DNA of 5,970 nt, taken from an uncultured Megamonas sp. (lineage in GTDB: Bacteria > Bacillota > Negativicutes > Selenomonadales > Selenomonadaceae). Shown piece by piece: positions 1 to 5,910 of the stretch. The notes below the pieces were generated by a model that did no database searches, had not been told where the DNA came from, and saw only the letters and a list, made by a program, of their open reading frames with translations. Every line of letters begins with the position of its first letter. The stretch's first letter is position 1. Location of the stretch: positions 1 through 5,970 of the forward strand of contig USIX01000141.1 of assembly GCA_900554895.1 (NCBI GenBank), written 5' to 3'. The translations under genes and the position numbers were made by a program.

Positions 1-24
1 TCCATTTAATTTATTTTTAAAAGA

Positions 25-60
25 AGTGTCGCACTTGGATTGACAATTCATCAAATGAAT
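25..60. promoter_or_regulatory. Small dyads around the porin start
   Basis: Two short perfect inverted repeats lie at the porin start. AAGTG-TCG-CACTT occupies 25-37, and ATTCAT-CAA-ATGAAT occupies 46-60 and includes the start codon. A looser 15-base dyad, TTGACAATTCATCAA (40-54), overlaps the second. Where a ribosome binding site would be expected (about 42-50) there is no G-rich tract. These dyads could be an operator, an RNA structure hiding the start, or chance in AT-rich sequence; the role is inference. Confidence 0.3.
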
Positions 61-1368
61 AAAAAAATTTTAACATCTGGAATTATAACTGCTTTATTAA
101 GTACAACAATAGCCTCTTCTGCTTTGGCAGCACAAAATCCGTTTACTGACGTTCCGGCCGACAGCTGGGCATATGACGCTATTGCTCAATTATCTGCCGA
201 TGGTCTTATTGACGGCTATCCTGATGGAACGTATAAAGGACAAAATACGATGACGCGTTATGAAATGGCGCAGATTGTGGCACGTGCTATGGCAAAGACG
301 GATTTAGATAAGGCCGATAAGGCGACTGTGGATAAATTAGCTGTTGAATTTGCCGATGAACTTGATAACCTGGGTGTAAGAGTAAGTGAGTTGGAAAAGA
401 AATCGGATAATGTAACATGGACAGGTACAGTAAGATATCGTTATACAGACGTTGACAAGAGCACGGGCAACGCCAGTGAACACAATTTGCTATATCGTTT
501 GGAACCGCATGCTTATATCGGCAATACAGGTTGGATGGCTCATTCCCGTGTGGAATATCTAAGTAATTTAAATGGTGATGAAAACTTTGGTACTACTGTG
601 GACAGAGCTTGGATTGAAGGTGATGGACTTGGTGCTCATTGGAGACTCGGTAAATATCCGATTTTGCCGATGAACGGTATGTTGCTTGATGATAAGGTTT
701 CTGGCGTTGAGGCAAGTTTCGGCAGTGATGTGTTTAAAACAACTGTGCAGGCAGGTCGTTTTAATTCTGACAGAAGCGCAAGTAATCCTAATATGGATGA
801 AACAACAGCGGATTATTATTCCGTACAGTTTAAATATAATCAGGATAAATGGACTGCTCAGGCGGAATGGTATTTATTTGATGATTATTACAAAAAGAAC
901 GTTATTGGAAATCAGGCATTTGCGGGATACCCGAATGGTTTAACTAGCCGTGATTTTAATGCGGATGAATTAAACCTCTGGTTTGTAGGTCTTGGCTATA
1001 AATTCGATGATAATTTTAAATTGGCAGCTCAATATGCCGAAAATATGGACGGTGACGGCTACGATAAATACGGTCTCGTTAAAGGTGATGAATCAAAAGC
1101 ATATAATGTCGAACTCACTTATAAAGCATTCGATATCAAAGACCCTGGTTCTTGGGACGCATTCGTCGCTTACCGCTATGTAGGTGCTATGGCTTCAATT
1201 GCTCCTGTTTATAAAGGCGCATGGGCGGACCAGAAAGGTATTGAATTTGGCGTAGAGTTTGTACCGGCGGAAAATGTATTGGCAACATTGAAATATTTTG
1301 ATGGTAAAGATATTTCTACAGATGAAGATGCTAGTAAATTCTTTGGACAGGTTGAATTTCAGTTTTAA
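55..1368 (+). CDS. SLH-domain outer-membrane porin
   Basis: This is an outer-membrane beta-barrel porin tethered to peptidoglycan, of the type known in Negativicutes (Mep45 of Selenomonas, OmpM of Veillonella). Numbered from the ATG at 55 (437 residues), it has a Sec signal peptide with a MNKK start and likely cleavage after ALA at residue 25. An SLH domain spans about 28-80, with the FTDVPADSWAYDAI and TRYEMAQIVARAM motifs. A short charged helical stretch at about 90-117 is probably a coiled-coil spacer. The rest, from about 120, has the alternating aromatic pattern of a barrel and ends in a terminal phenylalanine (VEFQF), the usual outer-membrane insertion signal. In-frame TTG at 40 would add five residues ahead of the signal peptide, so ATG 55 is preferred; neither start has a clear Shine-Dalgarno sequence. 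The DUF4867-like gene follows after 20 bases. Transported solute is unknown. Confidence 0.93.
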   Translation: MNKKILTSGIITALLSTTIASSALAAQNPFTDVPADSWAYDAIAQLSADGLIDGYPDGTYKGQNTMTRYEMAQIVARAMAKTDLDKADKATVDKLAVEFADELDNLGVRVSELEKKSDNVTWTGTVRYRYTDVDKSTGNASEHNLLYRLEPHAYIGNTGWMAHSRVEYLSNLNGDENFGTTVDRAWIEGDGLGAHWRLGKYPILPMNGMLLDDKVSGVEASFGSDVFKTTVQAGRFNSDRSASNPNMDETTADYYSVQFKYNQDKWTAQAEWYLFDDYYKKNVIGNQAFAGYPNGLTSRDFNADELNLWFVGLGYKFDDNFKLAAQYAENMDGDGYDKYGLVKGDESKAYNVELTYKAFDIKDPGSWDAFVAYRYVGAMASIAPVYKGAWADQKGIEFGVEFVPAENVLATLKYFDGKDISTDEDASKFFGQVEFQF

Positions 1369-1388
1369 TTAATTGAGAGGCGATATTT

Positions 1389-2009
1389 ATGAAAAATGTT
1401 ACAGATGAAAGCTTTAAAAAATACGGCAGAATTCTTGATTTGGATACGAAAGAATTTGTTGAAGTAATGATGAAAAAAGATACTATTATGGAAGGAACGG
1501 TATATAAAGCTTCCGACCCTGAATTTGAACAGTTACCATTATTTACACAGTTGCAAAAAGAAGTTTATGGTGATGTTCCAATTGAATTTGGATATTGTAA
1601 TGGACGTAATAATAAATTGAATGCTGTTGAATATCACCGCTGTTCTGAAATTGATATTGCTGCAACAGACCTTATTTTAATGCTTGGCTGTCAACAGGAC
1701 ATTAATTATGAAAATAATACGTATGAAACCGAAAAAATAGAACAATTCTTTATTCCGGCAGGCACTGCTGTAGAATTATATGCTACTACGCTACATTTTG
1801 CTCCGTCGCGTGAAAATAATGAAGAATTTCGTTGCGGTATAGTTCTAATTAAAGATACTAATTTGCCGCTTGAAACAAAACCAATTAATGCTATTGGGGA
1901 AAATCGTTTGCTGTTTGCTAGAAATAAATGGCTTATCTGTCATTCTGAAAGTAAACCTGCTAAAAATGGTGGATGTATCGGTCTTATTGGCAAAAATCTT
2001 GAAATTTAA
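1389..2009 (+). CDS. DUF4867-like cupin-type protein
   Basis: This is a 206-residue soluble protein with no signal peptide or membrane segment. I recognise it by pattern as DUF4867, a Firmicutes family without an assigned reaction. The supporting blocks are GYCNGRNNKLNAVEYHR (about 68-84), the stretch through TDLILMLG to residue 100, FFIPAGTAVELYATTLHFAP (120-139) and the NKWLICH block near 179-185. The pattern of H83, E87 and, after a PAG turn, H136 is what a cupin metal site would look like, so a metal-dependent isomerase or lyase acting on a sugar or similar small molecule is possible; that function is inference. The start is supported by GAGAGG at 1375-1380, eight bases before the ATG. 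With only 20 bases and no terminator after the porin, it probably shares the porin transcript. A strong terminator follows its stop. Confidence 0.85.
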   Translation: MKNVTDESFKKYGRILDLDTKEFVEVMMKKDTIMEGTVYKASDPEFEQLPLFTQLQKEVYGDVPIEFGYCNGRNNKLNAVEYHRCSEIDIAATDLILMLGCQQDINYENNTYETEKIEQFFIPAGTAVELYATTLHFAPSRENNEEFRCGIVLIKDTNLPLETKPINAIGENRLLFARNKWLICHSESKPAKNGGCIGLIGKNLEI

Positions 2010-2019
2010 TGTATAAAAT

Positions 2020-2070
2020 AAAAGGGTTGTCACATAAAAATTTTTATTATGCGACAACCCTTTTAGTTTT
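2020..2070. terminator. Hairpin terminator between DUF4867-like gene and GH3
   Basis: The arms 2020-2037 and 2047-2064 (AAAAGGGTTGTCACATAA against its near-exact complement) form an 18-base stem with a single A-C mismatch and a 9-base loop. It is followed by TTTTAGTTTT. A-rich and T-rich flanks on both sides would let it work in both directions. It sits 10 bases after the stop of the upstream gene and ends about 10 bases before the ribosome binding site of the hydrolase, so it could act as an attenuator for the hydrolase as well as a terminator. Confidence 0.9.
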
Positions 2071-2086
2071 ATTGGAGGTATATTTA

Positions 2087-2527
2087 ATGAATAAGGCAAT
2101 ATATAAAAATTCTGCTTACAGTATAGAAGATAGAGTAAATGATTTACTTTCTAGAATGACATTGGAAGAAAAAGTGATGCAACTGTGTGGTGAATTACCA
2201 TCTAACTTTATAGTTAAAGGGAAAATAGACTATAATAAATTAAAATCATTTGGTAAAAATGGATATGGAAGAATAACGCAATATTCTCTTGTGGGCTTAG
2301 TAAATCCTGATAAAATAGTAAAAATTAGCAATGAAATACAGAAATTTTTTGTTGAAGAAACACGTCTTGGCATACCAGTTATTTTACAAAGTGAAAGTCT
2401 AGCAGGTTATCCTGGAAAAAATGGTACTATTTTTCCATCCATGTTGAATGTAGCATCAACATGGGATACTGATTTAATAAAAAAATGGGAGAAATTACAG
2501 GTGAAGAATGTAATGCTGTTGGAATAA
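2087..2527 (+). CDS. GH3 N-terminal fragment (unshifted product)
   Basis: Without a frameshift, translation from ATG 2087 gives 146 residues. The first 133 are genuine GH3 sequence, including SESLAGYPGKNGTIFPSML and ASTWDTDLIKK. They are followed by 13 out-of-frame residues beginning WEKLQ, up to the TAA at 2525-2527. The fragment lacks the nucleophile and most of the barrel, so it cannot be a hydrolase alone. The ribosome binding site GGAGG is good, so this short product is expected if no recoding occurs. Confidence 0.7.
   Translation: MNKAIYKNSAYSIEDRVNDLLSRMTLEEKVMQLCGELPSNFIVKGKIDYNKLKSFGKNGYGRITQYSLVGLVNPDKIVKISNEIQKFFVEETRLGIPVILQSESLAGYPGKNGTIFPSMLNVASTWDTDLIKKWEKLQVKNVMLLE
2479..2485 (+). 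other. A7 slippery tract at the GH3 frame junction
   Basis: In the upstream frame this reads ATA-AAA-AAA-TGG, so the seven A bases form the X_XXY_YYZ heptamer A_AAA_AAA known for -1 ribosomal slippage. A -1 slip makes the next codon ATG and restores the conserved KKMGE. One extra A (A8) would restore it equally. Upstream, GGGA at 2463-2466 is at most a weak Shine-Dalgarno-like stimulator. Downstream I see only a weak five-base ATTAC/GTAAT stem. Recoding, transcriptional slippage, an inactivating deletion or a read error all remain possible. Confidence 0.6.
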
Positions 2528-4524
2528 ATACTGTTATGAGTCCTGTCGTCGATATATCACGCGATCTGCGCTGGGGAAGATGTTACGAAACGTTTGGCGA
2601 AGATGTTTATTTAACTACGCAAATGGGAATAAATTATGTTAAAGGTATGCAAAGTAAAAATGTCAGTTGCATAGCAAAGCATTTTTTAGGTTATGCTGAA
2701 ACACAGGGCGGATTGAATACAGCTGTTACTCGATTAAATAAAAAAGAACTTTATGAAATATTTGCAACACCGTTTGAAGCAATGGATAAAACAGTTGCTT
2801 TAGACGGGATAATGGCATCTTATTCGGAAATAGATGGATTACCTGTAGGTTGTAATAAAGAAATTATTGATGATTTACTTCGTAAAACGATGGGTTTTAA
2901 AGGACTACTAACATCGGATGGTGCTGCTATTTGGAAAATCTATGATTACTTTAAATTGACGAGAAGTTATAAAGAAGCAGGATTATTGGCTAAAAAAGCT
3001 GGTTTGGATACAGAGATACCGATTGGTGGAGCTTATAGATATTTAGTTGATTTTGTAAAAAATAAACAATTGGATGAAAATATTATAGATATATCTGTTA
3101 AACGTGTTTTAAATATAAAATTTAAATTAGGATTATTTGAAAAGCCATATATTGAAGAAAAAAATGTATTCAATCGTCTGACTGATGTATCTAAAAGGAT
3201 ATTTAGTAGGGAAATAGCGGATAATTCAATTGTTTTGTTGTCAAATAAAGGTAATATATTACCGTTAAATACAACTTATAAGATAGCATTAATTGGCCCT
3301 CATGCTGATAGTAAAAGATATCCTATCAGTGGATATTCTTATCCAGCTTATATAGAAATGCTTCAGTCTTTGAAAAATGATAGAAAAAAGGACATTTCTT
3401 TTAATGGAATTATAGATGAAGAGAATAAATCTTATGATAATCAAGGTTTTAATACTATGTATAATATTTTTCAAGATGATGACTGGAATTATTTAAATGA
3501 TATGAATAAAATTTTAGATGATATACAGGCTGATACATTAAAAGAAGAATTAGAAACGTTTTATCAGGTAAGTTATTGTAAAGGATGTGATATATCTGAT
3601 ATAAAAATTAATGATATTGAAAATGCTTGTCAAATTGCCAAAAAAAGCGATGTTATTATTTTAACTGTAGGCGGTAATTGTGGTTGGGTAAATGTAACAA
3701 TAGGTGAAGGTAAAGACCGGTGTACTTTGAATTTGCCTGGATTACAGGAAGAGTTGTTAGTTAAATTACAAATGACAAATAAACCAATAATATTAATAAT
3801 GTACGGTACAATATACAATATTCCTTCTATCAAGAATATTAAAGCCATTTTATATGCTGGCCTGCCAGGTCCGTACAGCGGTAAATCTCTTACTGGAATT
3901 TTAAATGGCAGTATTAATCCAAGTGGCAAACTTCCGATTACAGTACCTCGTAGTGTAGGTCAAATTCCTATATACTATAATCATAAAGTGGGCAGTGGTT
4001 ATCATTCTATTGGAGATAAGGCTATGACAACTATTTTCAGCGGCGGTTATATTGATGACGAATATAGTCCTTTGTATCCGTTTGGATTTGGTTTAAGTTA
4101 TACGACATTTTATATAGATGATATTAAAGTAAGAAATAAAACAATAAATTTGGGAAGTGATATTATTTTATCCTGTAGGATAAAAAATATTGGTTCGGTT
4201 ACTGGAAGTGAAGTGATACAAATTTATTATTATTTTAAAGATGCACATGTTATCCGTCCTAATAGGCAATTGATAGCTTTTAAAAAAATCATGTTAAAAC
4301 CTGATGAAATAAAAACGGTAATATTTACTATAAATACTAGGCAACTAGGATATTACAATGAAGAAATGCAGTTTGTAATTGAACCAGGACAGGCTGATTT
4401 AATGATAGGAACGAGTTCAGAAAATATTATTTATACAACAGAAATTAATTTGATAGGGAAAACACTTAACATATTAGGCAAGAGAGAATATATTTCCAAA
4501 GCTGAAATTTTGAAAAGCATTTAG
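2485..4524 (+). CDS. GH3 main fragment with catalytic residues
   Basis: This frame opens at ATG 2485, whose M is the one GH3 alignment expects (KKMGEITGEE), so the ATG is probably an internal codon of the intact gene and not a true start: no Shine-Dalgarno sequence precedes it. The 679 codons hold most of the barrel, then the alpha/beta sandwich domain from about joined residue 379 (DNSIVLLSNKGNILPL, IALIGPHADS). Next come the LNLPGLQEEL and GKLPITVPRSVGQIPIYYN motifs, YPFGFGLSYTTF near 664-675, and a fibronectin III-like domain at about 690-783. A stretch around joined residues 424-490 (about 3355-3555) is poorly conserved to my eye and very AT-rich. It overlaps the end of the N-terminal fragment by 43 bases, so translational coupling or reinitiation is conceivable but unsupported. 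A convergent terminator follows the TAG. Confidence 0.85.
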   Translation: MGEITGEECNAVGINTVMSPVVDISRDLRWGRCYETFGEDVYLTTQMGINYVKGMQSKNVSCIAKHFLGYAETQGGLNTAVTRLNKKELYEIFATPFEAMDKTVALDGIMASYSEIDGLPVGCNKEIIDDLLRKTMGFKGLLTSDGAAIWKIYDYFKLTRSYKEAGLLAKKAGLDTEIPIGGAYRYLVDFVKNKQLDENIIDISVKRVLNIKFKLGLFEKPYIEEKNVFNRLTDVSKRIFSREIADNSIVLLSNKGNILPLNTTYKIALIGPHADSKRYPISGYSYPAYIEMLQSLKNDRKKDISFNGIIDEENKSYDNQGFNTMYNIFQDDDWNYLNDMNKILDDIQADTLKEELETFYQVSYCKGCDISDIKINDIENACQIAKKSDVIILTVGGNCGWVNVTIGEGKDRCTLNLPGLQEELLVKLQMTNKPIILIMYGTIYNIPSIKNIKAILYAGLPGPYSGKSLTGILNGSINPSGKLPITVPRSVGQIPIYYNHKVGSGYHSIGDKAMTTIFSGGYIDDEYSPLYPFGFGLSYTTFYIDDIKVRNKTINLGSDIILSCRIKNIGSVTGSEVIQIYYYFKDAHVIRPNRQLIAFKKIMLKPDEIKTVIFTINTRQLGYYNEEMQFVIEPGQADLMIGTSSENIIYTTEINLIGKTLNILGKREYISKAEILKSI

Positions 4525-4541
4525 TTCTTTGCCAGAAAATA

Positions 4542-4580
4542 AAAATGAGCACATAAAATAATACAATATGTGCCCATTTT
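4542..4580. terminator. Convergent bidirectional terminator
   Basis: The arms 4542-4555 (AAAATGAGCACATA) and 4567-4580 (TATGTGCCCATTTT) pair over 14 positions with one mismatch and an 11-base loop. T-rich tracts follow in each direction. The hairpin lies between the hydrolase stop (4524) and the opposite-strand metallohydrolase stop (4584), only three bases from the latter, so it should end both transcripts. Confidence 0.85.
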
Positions 4581-4583
4581 ATA

Positions 4584-5384
4584 TCATATTTCCAGTTCAA
4601 AATTCGTAGCGACTTCTTTAGTATTAAGATGTCTGCTCATAGCAATACGTGCGTCAAGACATACGCAGTGCGCCGGGTAAAGTACGGGGATATTCTGTTT
4701 TGCCAGATATTCAATCGTTTTTTGCAGTTTTATATCATTTTTCAACAGGTGAAAACCGCCGATAATACCATAAATTCTCTCATCGCCGCAGACTTTCTTG
4801 GCATATTCCGTGATATTGCAGATACCGCTGTGCGAACAGGCTGTGATGATGAACAGGCCTTTGTCTGTCTTGTAAACGAGTGCACTGTCGTCAATATTGA
4901 TATCCGGTATCCATTCACCGTTTTCCCATTTTTCACCGACAGGCACTCTTTCAAAATCGAAAACAGTAGGAATTTCTCCCAGAAAAACAAGATTATCATC
5001 TATCCAATATGCTTTTTTGGTGAGATGCAGTGAGAAAAACGGTTCTAAATCTTCAGGCTGTAAAGAAGAACCGATATCCTTGCCGTGTTTGCGTTTTTTG
5101 TCGAAACAGTTGGGATGAGCGATAAAATCAACATTCTTGAATTCATAGTCCAAAAGGCAGGCCATGCCGCCGGTATGGTCGCTGTGTCCATGCGATATTA
5201 CCAGATGAGTGATATCAGATAAATCTATGTTCATAAGGTCGGCGTTTGTAAGATAAATACCGGAGTAGCCCGTATCAAAAAGAATTTTCGCACTGTCTGT
5301 TTCAATTAGATAGCTAAGCCCCGGCTCGCCGAAATAGTATTGGTCGATGTAAGTATTGTTATCTATTAGAACCTTTAGCTTCAT
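4584..5384 (-). CDS. Metallo-beta-lactamase-fold hydrolase
   Basis: This 266-residue cytoplasmic protein has the MBL fold and a probable two-metal centre. Visible motifs are GLSYLIETD with ILFDTGYS (about 22-41), SHGHSDHTGG with ligands H65, H67, D69 and H70, TACSHSGICN with H185, IGGFHL with H212, and PAHC with H239. The layout matches the group often annotated as dihydropterin-ribofuranosyl-aminobenzene-phosphate synthase-like (MJ0296 type), whose cellular role in bacteria is not settled; I would not assign a substrate. Many relatives have PCHCTG where this one has PAHCVC. The ATG at 5384-5382 is supported by a GGGGG tract (5394-5398 on this strand) nine bases upstream, a variant Shine-Dalgarno. 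It is monocistronic, with its own promoter in the divergent spacer and a shared terminator at its end. Its base composition is visibly less AT-rich than the neighbouring hydrolase. Confidence 0.93.
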   Translation of the reverse strand: MKLKVLIDNNTYIDQYYFGEPGLSYLIETDSAKILFDTGYSGIYLTNADLMNIDLSDITHLVISHGHSDHTGGMACLLDYEFKNVDFIAHPNCFDKKRKHGKDIGSSLQPEDLEPFFSLHLTKKAYWIDDNLVFLGEIPTVFDFERVPVGEKWENGEWIPDINIDDSALVYKTDKGLFIITACSHSGICNITEYAKKVCGDERIYGIIGGFHLLKNDIKLQKTIEYLAKQNIPVLYPAHCVCLDARIAMSRHLNTKEVATNFELEI

Positions 5385-5415
5385 GAAAAAATACCCCCAT
5401 AGATATGAATATGTA

Positions 5416-5466
5416 TTTAATGTTTCGAAAAAAACGTATATTTCTAAATATAATTATAACATTAAA
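5416..5466. repeat. 9-base inverted repeat over the MBL promoter
   Basis: TTTAATGTT at 5416-5424 and its exact complement AACATTAAA at 5458-5466 are separated by 33 bases. The right copy touches the -10 region of the minus-strand promoter, and the left copy lies in the predicted leader. A pair of operator half-sites or a leader structure is possible. Both are AT-rich, so chance is a serious alternative. Confidence 0.35.
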
Positions 5467-5480
5467 ATATAAAGACACAA
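5453..5480 (-). promoter_or_regulatory. Probable promoter of the MBL-fold gene
   Basis: On the minus strand there is a perfect -10 box TATAAT (5458-5453) and a -35 box TTGTGT (5480-5475), separated by 16 bases. This predicts a start near 5446 and a leader of about 60 bases before the ATG at 5384. The fit to the housekeeping sigma consensus is good, but AT-rich spacers give false hits. Confidence 0.6.
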
Positions 5481-5526
5481 CATAAATAATATTGTTAAAT
5501 AAAAAGCACAATAGATTTTGAGAATT

Positions 5527-5547
5527 TGCATTTGTTTAGGCAATGCA
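5527..5547. repeat. Inverted repeat abutting the -35 box
   Basis: TGCATT (5527-5532) and AATGCA (5542-5547) form a perfect six-base inverted repeat with a nine-base spacer, ending one base before the -35 box of the downstream small gene. This position would suit an activator or repressor binding site. No regulator can be named. Confidence 0.3.
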
Positions 5548-5548
5548 G

Positions 5549-5577
5549 TTGATAATAGCCGTTTTATGCGTTAAAAT
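5549..5577 (+). promoter_or_regulatory. Probable promoter of the small Sm-like gene
   Basis: A -35 box TTGATA (5549-5554) and a -10 box TAAAAT (5572-5577) are separated by exactly 17 bases, close to the housekeeping consensus. The predicted start near 5584 leaves a leader of about 27 bases that contains the ribosome binding site AAGGAG (5597-5602). Confidence 0.65.
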
Positions 5578-5610
5578 AAATAATAAAGTAAATTAAAAGG
5601 AGCGATTTGG

Positions 5611-5862
5611 ATGTTTGAAGGCGATTTTCATCAGTTTCAGAATTTAATTGTAAAAGTAACCTGTTTTGACGGCAGAGAATATACAGGAGTAGCCACATCT
5701 TTCAGAGACCATGACGATACTTCTCTGCCGGGTTCTGACTGCATTTGTTTCTATGAAAGCAATACGGGCCGTCGTGCCGATTTCTTCCGTGCGGAAATCA
5801 AGGATATTACGGTTGTCTGCCCGACGAAACAGTTTATTGAGCAAGTTGACGGTGCAGCTTAA
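5611..5862 (+). CDS. Small Sm-like (LSM-type) hypothetical protein
   Basis: This is an 83-residue protein with no signal peptide or membrane segment. The pattern LIVKVTCFDGREYTGVATSF near the N-terminus (about 12-31) and a closing strand with FFRAEIKDITVV (about 58-69) resemble small Firmicutes proteins with an SH3/Sm-like beta-barrel, in which a conserved D-G turn joins the first strands. That fold call is pattern recognition and not proof. RNA or protein binding would be inference, and I know no established function. The start is firm: AAGGAG lies eight bases before ATG 5611. The gene has its own promoter and a terminator 13 bases after its stop, so it is probably a single-gene transcript divergent from the MBL-fold gene. 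Confidence 0.82.
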   Translation: MFEGDFHQFQNLIVKVTCFDGREYTGVATSFRDHDDTSLPGSDCICFYESNTGRRADFFRAEIKDITVVCPTKQFIEQVDGAA

Positions 5863-5875
5863 TTTGAAGAGCAGT

Positions 5876-5910
5876 AAAACCTCCAATAATTTGAGATTGG
5901 AGGTTTTTTT
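5876..5910 (+). terminator. Terminator after the small Sm-like gene
   Basis: A perfect 12-base stem (AAAACCTCCAAT at 5876-5887 with ATTGGAGGTTTT at 5896-5907) encloses an eight-base loop and runs into a seven-T tract (5904-5910). This is a textbook intrinsic terminator for the + strand. Confidence 0.93.

Larger units (their letters stand above)
2087..4524 (+). pseudogene. Family 3 glycoside hydrolase, frameshifted
   Basis: Joined across a -1 shift at 2479-2485, this encodes an 812-residue GH3 enzyme, a normal length for the beta-glucosidase/beta-xylosidase branch. GH3 enzymes remove terminal beta-linked sugars with retention, using an Asp nucleophile and usually a Glu acid/base. Joined numbering: the N-terminal barrel domain starts with RVNDLLSRMTLEEKVMQL, then RWGR at 162-165, KHFLGY from K198, and GFKGLLTSDGAAI with nucleophile D278. 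The C-terminal domain contains GEGKDR, with probable acid/base E541. There is no signal peptide, so the enzyme should be cytoplasmic and act on imported oligosaccharides. ATG 2087 is chosen because GGAGG at 2074-2078 precedes it by eight bases; the longer frame opening at 2009 would translate the terminator. Substrate (glucoside, xyloside or other) is not decided by the sequence. Typed as pseudogene because the frame is broken as written, though every family motif is intact, so it may still be expressed. Confidence 0.9.

Noticed and set aside
40..54. TTG 40 as the porin start
   Set aside because: It adds five residues before a canonical MNKK signal peptide and has no ribosome binding site; ATG 55 gives a normal signal peptide.
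2020..2064. Long inverted repeat considered as a mobile-element end or small inverted-repeat element
   Set aside because: Stem, small loop, T tail and position just after a stop codon are those of an intrinsic terminator; no target duplication or second copy is visible in the window.
2009..2086. Upstream extension of the hydrolase frame, starting at ATG 2009
   Set aside because: It would translate straight through the terminator hairpin and has no ribosome binding site. ATG 2087 has GGAGG eight bases upstream and matches the GH3 N-terminus.
4629..5033. Plus-strand open frame opposite the MBL-fold gene
   Set aside because: It lies antisense to a gene with clear metal-binding motifs, lacks a ribosome binding site and has a composition typical of a shadow frame.
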